Assembly (NCBI GenBank): GCA_963169455.1
Contig: CAUJDW010000046.1
Coordinates: 1 to 64,000, forward strand
Direction: 5' to 3'
From: Bacteroidota bacterium
Lineage (GTDB): Bacteria; Bacteroidota; Bacteroidia; Chitinophagales; Saprospiraceae
Length of the DNA stretch: 64,000 nucleotides
The translations under genes and the position numbers were made by a program. This document shows positions 47,589-56,438 of the stretch, piece by piece. Below the pieces are notes generated by a model. That model had not been told where the DNA came from, did no database searches, and saw nothing but the letters and a program-made list of their open reading frames with translations. Positions within the stretch are counted from its first letter, which is position 1, and the number at the start of each line of letters is the position of its first letter.

Positions 47589-49115
47589 ATGAATAAAAAA
47601 GCGATCTGGGCGATTATCGGGCTGATGAGCGCAGCGGTCATCGGAGTGGTGGCCCTTCAGATGGGCCTGATCCGGACAGCGGCCAAAGTCAATGAGGAAC
47701 GCTTCGAAAAGAACGTCTTTGCAGCCCTCAATGCCGTGGTGCGCCGCCTGGAAGCGGAGGAAAACCGGGAGGTCTTCAACCACTCCATCAACGGCTTTAT
47801 GACGGCCTATTACGAAGAGCACCAGGGCCGAACCGAAGATTCCGCAGCATATACCCTTGACTTCTCCGGCGAGGACGGGCGCCCCGTCCTGGCTCCCAAA
47901 CTGAGCCACAGTTCCCTGCTGGACGAACTCATGTCCGAATTCGCCAACCCTTGCACCTGCTCCCAGTGCATGGCCCGCAAAGACAATACCTACCGCTCCC
48001 TCATGGTCTATTTTCAGCAAAACACCCGGGAGTTCCCTCTCGAACAACGAATCAAGCTGAAGCACATCAGCAGCGCCCTGAAACAGGAACTGGCCAACAG
48101 GGGCATCGACACGGATTTCAACTACGGCGTCTTCTCCCGGGAAAAGAAGAGTTTTATCATCGTCGACGGGCACTACGTGGTGGAAGACGCTCAACCTGCA
48201 GATATCCTGCCGGGTTACCGCAACATCTATAACTCCCGCTATAAAGTGGACCTCTTTCCCGAAGACATGCCTTCTCCTGGCCTGCTCATGATCCACTTCC
48301 CGGCCCGCACGAGCTTCGTCTGGCGATCTCTCTGGCTGAACTTCCTGGGGTCTGTCTTCTTCACGGCCATCATTCTGTTTTCCTTCGCCTACACGATCCA
48401 CGTGATCTTCAGGCAAAAGAAACTGTCGGAAATGAAGACCGACTTCATCAACAACATGACCCACGAGTTCAAAACCCCGATCGCCACCATCTCACTGGCC
48501 GCCGACTCCATCACCAGCCCCATTATTTCAGGCAATGCCGATAAGGTGCAGCGTTTCGCCAACATAATAAAACAGGAAAATAAACGTATGAATAGTCAGG
48601 TGGAGAAAGTTTTGCAGATGGCCCTGATTGATAAACGCGAATTTTCACTGAAACTCTCCGAGGTCAACCTGCATGACGTCATAACCGCCGCCCTGGAAAA
48701 CATAAACCTGCAGGTGGAAAAAAAGGAAGGCACGGCAACGGCCGAGCTGCATGCCGCAAATCCCATAGTAGAAGGCGACGCCACCCATCTTTCTAACGTC
48801 ATCAACAACTTGCTGGATAACGCCAACAAGTATTCCCCCGGGAAACCAGCCATCACGGTGCACACGCGCAACGTACCCAATGGCGTGGAAGTCACCGTAT
48901 CCGACCAGGGAATTGGCATGAACAAAGAACAACGCAAACATATCTTCGACAAATTCTACCGCGTGCATACCGGCAACCTGCACGATGTGAAAGGCTTTGG
49001 CCTGGGCCTGAGCTATGTCAAGGCCATGATCACCGCCCACAAAGGGCAGATCGACGTTAAAAGCGAATTGGGCAAGGGAAGTAGCTTTATCCTGTTCTTC
49101 CCGTTTAAACAATAA
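47589..49115 (+). CDS. Sensor histidine kinase, RprX-like
   Basis: 508 residues. Transmembrane segments at about 5-25 and 250-272 frame a periplasmic sensor domain of about 220 residues. This domain holds a Cys cluster PCTCSQC (Cys122, 124, 127). The cytoplasmic part has the HisKA box NNMTHEFKTPIATI with phospho-accepting His292, followed by an HATPase domain with N box NNLLDNANKYS, DQGIGM and GFGLGLSYV. It is followed after 29 nt by its response regulator. The signal is unknown; the Cys cluster hints at redox or metal sensing. Confidence 0.92.
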   Translation: MNKKAIWAIIGLMSAAVIGVVALQMGLIRTAAKVNEERFEKNVFAALNAVVRRLEAEENREVFNHSINGFMTAYYEEHQGRTEDSAAYTLDFSGEDGRPVLAPKLSHSSLLDELMSEFANPCTCSQCMARKDNTYRSLMVYFQQNTREFPLEQRIKLKHISSALKQELANRGIDTDFNYGVFSREKKSFIIVDGHYVVEDAQPADILPGYRNIYNSRYKVDLFPEDMPSPGLLMIHFPARTSFVWRSLWLNFLGSVFFTAIILFSFAYTIHVIFRQKKLSEMKTDFINNMTHEFKTPIATISLAADSITSPIISGNADKVQRFANIIKQENKRMNSQVEKVLQMALIDKREFSLKLSEVNLHDVITAALENINLQVEKKEGTATAELHAANPIVEGDATHLSNVINNLLDNANKYSPGKPAITVHTRNVPNGVEVTVSDQGIGMNKEQRKHIFDKFYRVHTGNLHDVKGFGLGLSYVKAMITAHKGQIDVKSELGKGSSFILFFPFKQ

Positions 49116-49144
49116 CTCCGGTAAAAGAAAACAACCAACAGATT

Positions 49145-49867
49145 ATGGCAAATAACAGAATCCTCCTGGTAGAAGATGATCAGAATTTCGGCGACGTCCT
49201 GAGGTCCTACCTGGAAATGCATGATTATGATGTCACCCTGGCCACTGACGGCATACAGGGGCTGGAAAGCTATAAAAAAGGAGAATTCGACCTGTGTATT
49301 TTCGACGTGATGATGCCCAGAAAAGACGGCTTCACCCTCGCAAAAGAGGTCCGTGAACAGGATCAGTCCATGCCGATCATCTTCCTGACGGCCAAAGCTA
49401 TGAAGGATGACGTGCTGCAGGGCTTTAAAATCGGCGCCGACGACTACATCACCAAACCCTTCAACTCGGAAGAATTGCTCTACCGCATCCAGGCCATCCT
49501 CAAACGGAGCCAGTCCAAAGCCGGCCTCAGGGATGATGTCCGGGAATTCACCATCGGCAAATACCACTTCAACTACCCCCTGCGCATCCTGACTTACGAT
49601 ATCGACGGCCCGGAGGAGGAAAAACACAAACTGTCTCCCAAAGAGGCCCAGCTGCTGCGCATGTTCGCCATACATAAAAACGACATCCTGCCCCGCTCCG
49701 AAGCCCTGACCAAGATATGGGGCGAAGACAACTACTTTACCGCCCGTTCCATGGACGTTTTCGTGACCAAACTCCGAAAGTACCTTAAAATGGACGAAAA
49801 CATCGAAATCGTCAACATCCATGGCAATGGCTTCCAACTGCTGGTCAAAGCCGAGGAAGAAGCCTGA
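49145..49867 (+). CDS. OmpR-family response regulator, RprY-like
   Basis: 240 residues. The receiver domain has acidic pocket Asp11-Asp12, phosphorylation site Asp54 in IFDVMMPRKDGF, the Thr in FLTAKA and Lys in ITKPF. A C-terminal winged-helix DNA-binding domain (about 135-235) has the SMDVFVTKLRKYL recognition region. Forms a two-gene operon with the kinase. Closest remembered relative is RprY of Bacteroides. Confidence 0.94.
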   Translation: MANNRILLVEDDQNFGDVLRSYLEMHDYDVTLATDGIQGLESYKKGEFDLCIFDVMMPRKDGFTLAKEVREQDQSMPIIFLTAKAMKDDVLQGFKIGADDYITKPFNSEELLYRIQAILKRSQSKAGLRDDVREFTIGKYHFNYPLRILTYDIDGPEEEKHKLSPKEAQLLRMFAIHKNDILPRSEALTKIWGEDNYFTARSMDVFVTKLRKYLKMDENIEIVNIHGNGFQLLVKAEEEA

Positions 49868-49921
49868 GTTGCCACCCTGTTTGCATTTTTCATTTTTTTA
49901 ACTATTGAATTAAAAAAATGC

Positions 49922-49952
49922 TTGGCTATAATTCACACAATATGTATATTTG
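49922..49952 (+). promoter_or_regulatory. Bacteroidota-type promoter of the candidate small RNA
   Basis: TTG at 49922-49924, 20 nt, TATATTTG at 49945-49952: an exact fit to the consensus. Predicted transcription start near 49959. It lies 55 nt after the response regulator stop. Confidence 0.75.
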
Positions 49953-49958
49953 TCTTTG

Positions 49959-50062
49959 ATTTATGTGTTGACCGTAGCGCCCGTCCAGGGCTTTACATAA
50001 AATTAGTTTTTGGGATTATGATTCCGGCTGGGTAGGCATCCACTTACCTGGCCTTTTTTTTT
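49959..50062 (+). ncRNA. Candidate small RNA of about 100 nt
   Basis: The region between a consensus promoter and a strong terminator can fold into three hairpins. The first (49961-50000) joins TTATGT with ACATAA and has an inner GCCC/GGGC stem. The second, GGGAT-TATG-ATTCC, is at 50012-50025, and the terminator is at 50026-50053. There is no ORF of note. It could be an independent small RNA (size and setting recall 6S-type RNAs of Bacteroidota) or a terminated leader of pyrD. Family not identified. Confidence 0.55.
50026..50062 (+). terminator. Strong intrinsic terminator
   Basis: An 11-bp RNA stem (50026-50036 with 50043-50053, three G-U pairs, loop CATCCA) is followed by nine T (50054-50062). 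It lies 42 nt before the pyrD start codon, so pyrD needs a promoter after it or read-through. TACCTTTA at 50086-50093 is a possible -7 element, but would leave a very short leader. Confidence 0.85.
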
Positions 50063-50104
50063 CCCTTTTTTCAACTTACTAACCTACCTTTACCGGCAAA
50101 AAAC

Positions 50105-51160
50105 GTGTACAAATACTTGCTCAGGCCGCTGTTCTTTCTACTCTCCCCGGAAAGGGCGCACCACCTCACCCTGCTGCTGCTGAAATCCGTGCTTGCTATT
50201 CCGGGCCTGGGTTATTTGTTCCGCTCCTTCTTTCGGGTTCGCCATCCCGCACTGCGCCGCGAACTCTTCGGGCTTCCCTTCGAAAACCCCCTTGGGCTGG
50301 CGGCCGGATTCGATAAAGACGGCAGGCATTTCCGCGCAATGGCCGCCCTGGGCTTCGGCTTCGTGGAAATCGGCACCGTGACCCCGAAGAGCCAGCCCGG
50401 CAACCCTTTGCCGCGCCTGTTCCGCCTGCCTGCCGACGAAGCCCTCATCAACCGGATGGGCTTCAACAACGAGGGCGTCGAAACGCTCGCCCGCCGCCTG
50501 CGGCGCGGCAAACCTCAGGGGCTGGTCATCGGCGGCAACATCGGAAAGAATAAGGACACACCCAACGATGAAGCGGCGGCCGACTATATCTCCTGCTTCG
50601 AGGCCCTGTACCCCTTCGTCGATTACTTCGTCGTCAACGTCAGCTCGCCGAATACGCCAAACCTGCGGGAACTGCAGGAAAAAGAACCCCTTTCCCGCCT
50701 GCTTTCCGAACTGCAGGCCCGCAACCGGCAAAAAAAACCTCCAAAACCCTTACTGCTGAAGATTGCCCCCGACCTGTCCGACAACCAGCTGGATGACATC
50801 CTCGAGATCACAGCCCAAACCGGAATCGATGGGCTCATCGCCACGAATACCACCGTCAGCCGCGAAGGGCTCGGGGAAAACCCTCAGCGAATCGTGGAAA
50901 TCGGCCCCGGAGGCCTGAGCGGCCGTCCGCTGAAACAGCGCTCGCTCGAAGTCATCCGCTATCTGCACGAAAAATCGGGCGGGAAAATACCCATCATCGG
51001 GGTAGGCGGGGTTGCCAACCCCCAGGACGCCATCGAAATGCTAAGGGCCGGAGCCTGCCTCCTCCAATTGTATACCGGGCTGGTCTTCGAAGGCCCCGGG
51101 CTGGTAAAACGCATCAATAAGGCGCTCATCCGGCAAGCCGGGGCAGGGGGCAGGGAATAA
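50105..51160 (+). CDS. pyrD: Dihydroorotate dehydrogenase, class 2 (quinone-dependent)
   Basis: Fourth step of pyrimidine synthesis, oxidising dihydroorotate with transfer of electrons to membrane quinone. 351 residues from a GTG. The amphipathic N-terminal membrane-binding extension (first 40 residues), LAAGFDKDG, the INRMGFNN segment and the catalytic serine motif NVSSPNTPNLR place it in class 2. Followed after 17 nt by a transporter gene, probably co-transcribed. Confidence 0.96.
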   Translation: MYKYLLRPLFFLLSPERAHHLTLLLLKSVLAIPGLGYLFRSFFRVRHPALRRELFGLPFENPLGLAAGFDKDGRHFRAMAALGFGFVEIGTVTPKSQPGNPLPRLFRLPADEALINRMGFNNEGVETLARRLRRGKPQGLVIGGNIGKNKDTPNDEAAADYISCFEALYPFVDYFVVNVSSPNTPNLRELQEKEPLSRLLSELQARNRQKKPPKPLLLKIAPDLSDNQLDDILEITAQTGIDGLIATNTTVSREGLGENPQRIVEIGPGGLSGRPLKQRSLEVIRYLHEKSGGKIPIIGVGGVANPQDAIEMLRAGACLLQLYTGLVFEGPGLVKRINKALIRQAGAGGRE

Positions 51161-51177
51161 AAAAACACCGACAATAA

Positions 51178-52503
51178 GTGGCTTTACCTCTCAGGCGACA
51201 GATTGGATATGCCTTCGGCATGTTGGGCTGGTCGGTCATGATCAACATCATCGCGGTCATGCTGATCTATTTTTACGTGCCGCCTTCCAATTCGGACATG
51301 GGGCAACTGATCCCCCAGGCCACGGTGCTGGGGATTTTCACGCTCCTGTCCCTCATTGCGGCCAGCGGGCGCCTGGTGGATGCCGTTTCCGACCCCTTGC
51401 TTGCCTGGTTCAGCGACCGCTCGCGCAACCCCAAAGGCCGGAGAATTCCCTTTATGCAGGTAGCGATCCTGCCCTCCGTCCTTTTCGGCATGCTGATATT
51501 CGTCCCCCTGGATTACGTGGAAAGCTACCGCAACGTCTGGTGGTTGACGGGCATACAAAGCGCTTTTTATCTTTCCCTCACCGTGTACATCATCCCTTAC
51601 AACGCCCTGCTTCCCGAACTTGCCGAAAGCCCCGAGGCCAAGGTCAGGCTGTCGGCCTGGCTGTCGCTGGCCTTCGTCCTGGGCATCATCATCTCCTCCC
51701 AGACGCCGCTTCTGGCCGATGTGATGCAGGCCAGCTTCGAACTGCCCAACCGCCATACGGCCTTCCAACTGGCCATTGGCGGCCTGTACGTCCTCGGAGG
51801 CCTGTTCATGCTGATCCCCGTTTTTTCGATCGATGAATCGCGCGACTGTTCCAGCCAGCCGGCCTCGGCCATGCTGGGCGTGGCCCTGAAACAGATACTG
51901 AGGAACCGGAATTTTCTCATCTTCATCGCAGCCGATTTTTCGTATTTCGTGGCCCTCACCATCATCAGCGGCAGCATGCTGTACTTCGTCAAAGTCCTGC
52001 TATTGCTGGAGGAATCGGTAGGCGGGCAGGTGATGGGCGTGATGGTGATTTCTTCCCTGCTGTTCTATCCCCCTGTTATCCGGATGGCAGATAAGATGGG
52101 AAAGCGGCGGCTGGTGATCTGGTCGCTGCTGGCGCTGGGCTTGCTTATGCTGGGCCTGAGCTTCCTGGGTAAAATGCCTCTGGGCCCGAAGGTGCAGATA
52201 TTCAGCTTCGCCCTGCTCGCCGCAGTGCCCACAGCCTTTCTGGGCATCCTGCCTTACGCCATCATCGCCGATATCTCCGAACGGGACGGCAGGGAAAGCG
52301 GAGAGCAGAAAGAGGCCATGTTCTTCGCCGTGCGCAATTTCTCCACCAAACTCGGCCAAACCATAGGCGTCATGGCCTTCGCTATCCTCACGCTCTGGGG
52401 CAAAGACCCTTACCACGACCTCGGCATCCGCCTGGCCGCCCTGTTCGGCGGCATGCTCTGCATACTGGCAGGGCTTGTTTTTACTCGCTTCAGGGAGCAG
52501 TAA
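51178..52503 (+). CDS. MFS transporter, GPH/MFS_2 type
   Basis: 441 residues with about 12 hydrophobic segments. The early motif SDPLLAWFSDRSRNPKGRR, between segments 2 and 3, is typical of the glycoside-pentoside-hexuronide:cation symporter group. The start is a GTG, 17 nt after pyrD. Substrate unknown; a sugar or nucleoside is possible. It ends 8 nt from the convergent downstream gene. Confidence 0.85.
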   Translation: MALPLRRQIGYAFGMLGWSVMINIIAVMLIYFYVPPSNSDMGQLIPQATVLGIFTLLSLIAASGRLVDAVSDPLLAWFSDRSRNPKGRRIPFMQVAILPSVLFGMLIFVPLDYVESYRNVWWLTGIQSAFYLSLTVYIIPYNALLPELAESPEAKVRLSAWLSLAFVLGIIISSQTPLLADVMQASFELPNRHTAFQLAIGGLYVLGGLFMLIPVFSIDESRDCSSQPASAMLGVALKQILRNRNFLIFIAADFSYFVALTIISGSMLYFVKVLLLLEESVGGQVMGVMVISSLLFYPPVIRMADKMGKRRLVIWSLLALGLLMLGLSFLGKMPLGPKVQIFSFALLAAVPTAFLGILPYAIIADISERDGRESGEQKEAMFFAVRNFSTKLGQTIGVMAFAILTLWGKDPYHDLGIRLAALFGGMLCILAGLVFTRFREQ

Positions 52504-52511
52504 TCCCCTTC

Positions 52512-53789
52512 TTACGTCTTCCGCTTCTTTTTCTTCGCTGCCGGAAAGAGAATATTGTTCAGGATCAGGCGGTAACCCGGAGAATTGGGGTGCAGGCTGA
52601 GGTCGGTTTCAGGGTCGTGCACGTAGTGGCGGTAATCTTCCGGGTCGTGCCCGCCGTAGAAGGTCCAGAAGCCCTGCCCGTAATTGCCGTGGATGTAGCG
52701 AGCCTCTCTGGCCGGTTTGTTTTCCCCCAGGATCAGCACATTCGACTTAATGCATTCCTTGGTGAAGGCCGTTGTCTGCCCCATAAAACCTTTCACCGTA
52801 CGGGTGTGGTTCTGCGTCAGCATGGTGGGCACAGGATCCCATTTGGCGGAGAAGTCGAACAGGGTGAAATAGTCCTGCTCAGGATTAATATTCCGGCCGC
52901 GGCTGTGGTCGATGGTGGAGTATTCATATTCCAGCGGGTTGCGCGAGAGCTGGAAATTCTCAAAGGCAAAGGTCCTGCTGAAATCCAGCTTGCTCTGGGC
53001 ATTGGGGTCCATGGGGTCGCCGTCGTACATCTCGGCGCAGATGTCGGCGCCCTCGGCGGCCAGAGCAATGTCGTAGGTATCGGTAGCCGAACACATGGCA
53101 AACATAAAGCCGCCGCCCACAACGTATTCCTTGATCTTCTTCACCACGGCCAGCTTGAGCATGGAAACCTTGTCAAAACCCAGTTCATGCGCCAGTTCTT
53201 CCATGCGGCGCTGGTTTTCCCTGTACCAGGGCTGGTTGCTGAACGAACGGTAAAAACGCCCGTACTGCCCCGTGAAGTCTTCATGGTGCAGGTGCAGCCA
53301 GTCGTACTGCGCCAGTTCGTCATGTATCACCTCAGTATCGTATATGGTGGTGTAGGGAATCTCCGCGTAGGTGAGCACCAGGGTCACGGCGTCATCCCAG
53401 GGCTGCACCTTTTCCCCCTTGGCGTTTACTTCCGGGGTATAAACCGCGATCCTGGGCGGCTTTTCCAGCTTCATGGCATCCATGTTGACCTCGGGGTTGG
53501 ATATGTCGTTGATGATCTTATTGAACTGGGCATCGGGGAGGATCTCATAACTCACCCCGCGCGTCAGGCACTCCCGCTCAAAATCCCGGCTGTGGGGAAA
53601 AGCAAAACTCCCGCCCCGGTAGTTTAAAAGCCACCAGGCTTCCGAACCTTTCTCCAGCACCCAGTAGGTGATGCCGTATGCCTTGAGGTGGTCCTTCTGC
53701 GATTCCGGGTCCATCGGAAGCAGAATATATGCTGCCTGCAGCTTCAGGGCCAGCACGATCAGTACAAGCACAGTTCCTATCTTCTTCAT
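52512..53789 (-). CDS. Conserved Bacteroidota secreted protein (often labelled asparagine synthetase B)
   Basis: 425 residues with a signal peptide (MKKIGT start, cleavage near LQAA). The N-terminal 80 residues (LLPMDPESQKDHLKAYG, LLNYRGGSF) match a family I remember being annotated as asparagine synthetase B. No Ntn-type glutaminase cysteine or PP-loop is visible. The middle has HLHHEDFTGQYGRFY and GGGFMFAMCSATDTYD, which resembles a class I glutamine-amidotransferase-like fold with a possible Cys nucleophile. Function unknown; the label is probably wrong for a secreted protein. Confidence 0.75.
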   Translation of the reverse strand: MKKIGTVLVLIVLALKLQAAYILLPMDPESQKDHLKAYGITYWVLEKGSEAWWLLNYRGGSFAFPHSRDFERECLTRGVSYEILPDAQFNKIINDISNPEVNMDAMKLEKPPRIAVYTPEVNAKGEKVQPWDDAVTLVLTYAEIPYTTIYDTEVIHDELAQYDWLHLHHEDFTGQYGRFYRSFSNQPWYRENQRRMEELAHELGFDKVSMLKLAVVKKIKEYVVGGGFMFAMCSATDTYDIALAAEGADICAEMYDGDPMDPNAQSKLDFSRTFAFENFQLSRNPLEYEYSTIDHSRGRNINPEQDYFTLFDFSAKWDPVPTMLTQNHTRTVKGFMGQTTAFTKECIKSNVLILGENKPAREARYIHGNYGQGFWTFYGGHDPEDYRHYVHDPETDLSLHPNSPGYRLILNNILFPAAKKKKRKT

Positions 53790-53916
53790 CAGGCTTTATC
53801 TGTTTTTTGTATCCTTTGTAACAAGCAATAGCGGGAAAAAGTGTGTTAAAGCGCGTAAAATTAATGATTTTTCGCAGCAGCGGCCGGCTGGCAAACCCGA
53901 AAAACCAGGAACCCAC

Positions 53917-54110
53917 CGGGTCAATCGGGTTTATCGGGGTGGTCGGGTCAATCGGGTCAATCGGGTCTGTCGGGTCTGTCGGGTTTATCGGGTCAATCGG
54001 GTCAATCGGGTTTATCGGGTCAATCGGGGTGGTCGGGTTTATCGGGTTTGTCGGGTCAATCGGGGTGGTCGGGTTTATCGGGTTGGTCGGGTTGGTCGGG
54101 TTGGTCGGGG
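53917..54110. repeat. 9-bp tandem array TCGGGTnnn
   Basis: About 20 nonamers have constant TCGGG and variable ends (TCAA, TTTA, GTGG, TCTG, TTGG). Because the period is a multiple of three, long ORFs of Gly/Ile/Val or Arg/Val repeats appear in several frames; these are artefacts. The 801-bp gap 53790-54590 contains no supportable gene. Confidence 0.9.
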
Positions 54111-54121
54111 TGAGGGCAAGT

Positions 54122-54198
54122 CACGGGGTGGCTTGCCTTGATTCTGCTGAAGTTCAGCCACCCTGTGGCTAACCTGTAACCTGTAACGCTGTAACCTT
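54122..54198. repeat. Inverted repeat plus CCTGTAA heptamers
   Basis: CACGGGGTGGCT (54122-54133) pairs with AGCCACCCTGTG (54156-54167), followed by AACCTGTAACCTGTAAC heptamers. This again joins a small palindrome with the heptamer seen in the composite elements. Confidence 0.6.
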
Positions 54199-54590
54199 TG
54201 GAAGAAACCTGCCCCCCGGGGAAATACAACACCCATAATATTCCCGTTCCGGCCAGCGTTCATGCAGCAGTTTTCATTATGAAGAAAATTCCCCTGCCGG
54301 CGTGGAAGTTTGCTGGGGCGATAATGAAACCACCCCGCTTGATGTCATTTAACAGAAATTTTTCGCCAACTTTACGGAACATTCTTTATTATTGTGGTCT
54401 GTTTGATGCGGTGTGTTTGGAGGAAGGGGAAGCAGGCGTTCTTTCATTTGCCCTTGGCGCTGCAGCTTCCCGTAAAAATTCGGCGCTATCCCATCTCCCG
54501 CGGTTTTGCCCTTTATACCAAGGCGACGGCCAACTAAAGCATCCATAACCATAAACTGATTTGGAAGTAGCTATACAAATACCCACTTGC

Positions 54591-55643
54591 ATGAAAAATC
54601 TGAAGCCGATAATTGTTAGCTGCCTGATGGCAATTGGCGTTTTCTCTTTGAACGCCCAGGACATTCACTTTTCTCAGTTTTACCTCTCCCCCCTCAACCT
54701 TAACCCGGCCATGACGGGGGTGATGAACTGCAACATCCGCCTGGTGGCCAACTACCGCAATCAGTGGGCCAGCGTTCTCCGCTCGAACGCCTATAATACT
54801 TATTCTGTCTCTTACGACCAGCGCATCCCCGTTGGCCGTTATGACTATTTTGGGGTGGGCGGCACCTTCTGGGGCGACCGCGCCGGCGAAGCCAACTTCT
54901 CGACCCTGACCGGCAAATTGTCGGCTTCCTACAGCAAGCGCATGGGCGGCTACCGCGACCAGGCCAACTATCTGGTGGTCGGAGCCGAAGCCGGCGTTGC
55001 CCAGCGCAGCATCGACTTCCTGAAACTGCGGTGGGGCCTGCAGCACGACGGGGAAGGCGGTTACAACCCCGACCTGCCCACGGGCGAGGAAGGCGTATTC
55101 GACCGCGACAACTTCATCTTCGCCGACCTGGCCGCCGGCCTGCTCTGGTTCATGGTTTTCGACGAGAACAACAGCCTCTACCTCGGCGGTTCGTTCCACC
55201 ACCTCAACCGCTCCAACCAGTCGTTCAACAGCAATGATGAAGACCTGCTCTACAGCCGCTTCACCTTCCACGGCGGCGGCGAATTCATGATGGGCGACCG
55301 CTTCGGCATCGTGCCGGGGGTCATCGTGATGAGCCAGGGGCCCTCCTTCCAGGTCAATGCCGGCACCAGCTTCAAGTTCCTGCTGGGCAGCCGCCAGTCC
55401 TACCAGGCTTTCCAGTTCGGCCTGTGGACGCGCATCTCCAACAAGATCGAAAGCGGCGTGCTCAACGACGCGGCGATCCTGTCCACCCGCTTCGACTACG
55501 AAAATTTCAGCCTCGGCTTCAGCTACGACATCAACGTTTCGCCCCTGCGCACTGCCAGCAACTCCAACGGCGGCTTCGAATTCGCCCTGGCATACAAAAT
55601 ATGCGGCCTGGAGCGCCGCGGGGTCTATTGCCCCAACTTCTGA
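54591..55643 (+). CDS. PorP/SprF family type IX secretion-associated membrane protein
   Basis: 350 residues with a signal peptide (cleavage near LNAQ). The diagnostic N-terminus DIHFSQFYLSPLNLNPAMTG and a beta-barrel-like remainder (alternating aromatic strands, C-terminal LAYKICG) place it in the PorP/SprF family. Members sit in the outer membrane, often encoded beside large gliding-type C-terminal-domain proteins, and help attach them. The nearest such cargo in this window is the giant gene at 40311-47000. Confidence 0.92.
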   Translation: MKNLKPIIVSCLMAIGVFSLNAQDIHFSQFYLSPLNLNPAMTGVMNCNIRLVANYRNQWASVLRSNAYNTYSVSYDQRIPVGRYDYFGVGGTFWGDRAGEANFSTLTGKLSASYSKRMGGYRDQANYLVVGAEAGVAQRSIDFLKLRWGLQHDGEGGYNPDLPTGEEGVFDRDNFIFADLAAGLLWFMVFDENNSLYLGGSFHHLNRSNQSFNSNDEDLLYSRFTFHGGGEFMMGDRFGIVPGVIVMSQGPSFQVNAGTSFKFLLGSRQSYQAFQFGLWTRISNKIESGVLNDAAILSTRFDYENFSLGFSYDINVSPLRTASNSNGGFEFALAYKICGLERRGVYCPNF

Positions 55644-55666
55644 TGCCAGCACACTGCTGAGAACTA

Positions 55667-55699
55667 CCGGCCCTGCGGGATCACTTCCCGCAGGGCCGG
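55667..55699 (+). terminator. Stem-loop terminator after the PorP/SprF gene
   Basis: A perfect 14-bp GC-rich stem (55667-55680 with 55686-55699) has a 5-nt loop. The downstream T-run is weak (GGTTTCC). It lies 23 nt after the stop codon. Confidence 0.75.
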
Positions 55700-55749
55700 C
55701 GGTTTCCTGCCGTGTGGAAAACTACCCGGCGCTTTTTTCCGCCAACTTC

Positions 55750-55780
55750 TTTCAGGAAGTATTTAAAAGCTCTATATTCG
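55750..55780 (+). promoter_or_regulatory. Candidate promoter for the bactofilin cluster
   Basis: TATATTCG at 55773-55780 (one mismatch from TAnnTTTG) has TTTC at 55750-55753 as a weak -33 element. The leader to 55910 would be about 120 nt. Confidence 0.4.
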
Positions 55781-55909
55781 TTTTGCTGAACCCCTCAGTT
55801 GAAAACTACCGAACAGGCCTTCACTTCCAAACAGACAGCGTACAACTGATGGCAAGTGCAGGCAATTCCCTGATCCGACATTCCAATTCACCAATTAAAA
55901 AACAGAACT

Positions 55910-56401
55910 ATGTTTGGAGGTAACAACAAGAAGGAAACGAGCAAGGGGAAACCCAGCGGGGCAGTAGCTACTTCCTCCCATTCCCTGAACAGCCTCGTTC
56001 AGGGCACCATGGTTGAAGGCACCGTAAAATCGGAAAGCGATATCCGGATAGATGGCGCCATTAAGGGTAAACTCTTCTGCGACGCCAAAGTGATCATCGG
56101 CCCAACCGGGGTTGTGGAAGGTCAGATCCGCTGCCAGAACGCCGTCATCGAGGGCAAATTCGAAGGCACGCTGGAAGTGACGGAACTCCTGAACATTCGC
56201 GAAACGGCCAAAATCAGCGGCGAGGTGACAACCGATAAGCTGATCGTACAGTCTGGCGCCGTTTTCAACGTAACCTGCTCCATGGGCGGCGCCCAGCAGC
56301 GCAGGCCGGCCGCAGGCCCGAACGCAGGCATGAATCCGCTTAAGAAAGAAGAAAAAGAAGACTCCAAAGTTGCCGCAGCAGGAAAAGCCGCCGACGCCTG
56401 A
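55910..56401 (+). CDS. Bactofilin (polymer-forming cytoskeletal protein)
   Basis: 163 residues. The central bactofilin beta-helix domain (about 28-125) has repeating short hydrophobic strands (GTVKSESDIRIDG, GKLFCDAKVIIG, GQIRCQNAVIEG, GTLEVTELLNI), flanked by disordered Ser/Pro/Lys-rich tails. Bactofilins self-assemble into filaments involved in cell shape or placing of envelope machinery. First gene of a tight cluster with AtpZ/AtpI-like proteins, a neighbourhood known to me from Bacteroidota ATP synthase loci. Confidence 0.92.
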   Translation: MFGGNNKKETSKGKPSGAVATSSHSLNSLVQGTMVEGTVKSESDIRIDGAIKGKLFCDAKVIIGPTGVVEGQIRCQNAVIEGKFEGTLEVTELLNIRETAKISGEVTTDKLIVQSGAVFNVTCSMGGAQQRRPAAGPNAGMNPLKKEEKEDSKVAAAGKAADA

Positions 56402-56438
56402 GGAAGGGCGGGAAACGCCGGGAAAATCCCGCTCCCGC

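Noticed and set aside
53668-54172. Long overlapping ORFs rich in Gly-Ile-Val or Arg-Val repeats, collagen-like in appearance
   Set aside because: They come from the 9-bp tandem array, whose period keeps frames open. They have no start signal or conserved flanks, and several frames are equally open.
54198-54548. 116-codon ORF before the PorP/SprF gene
   Set aside because: It has no recognisable motif, atypical composition and overlaps heptamer repeats. No promoter consensus.
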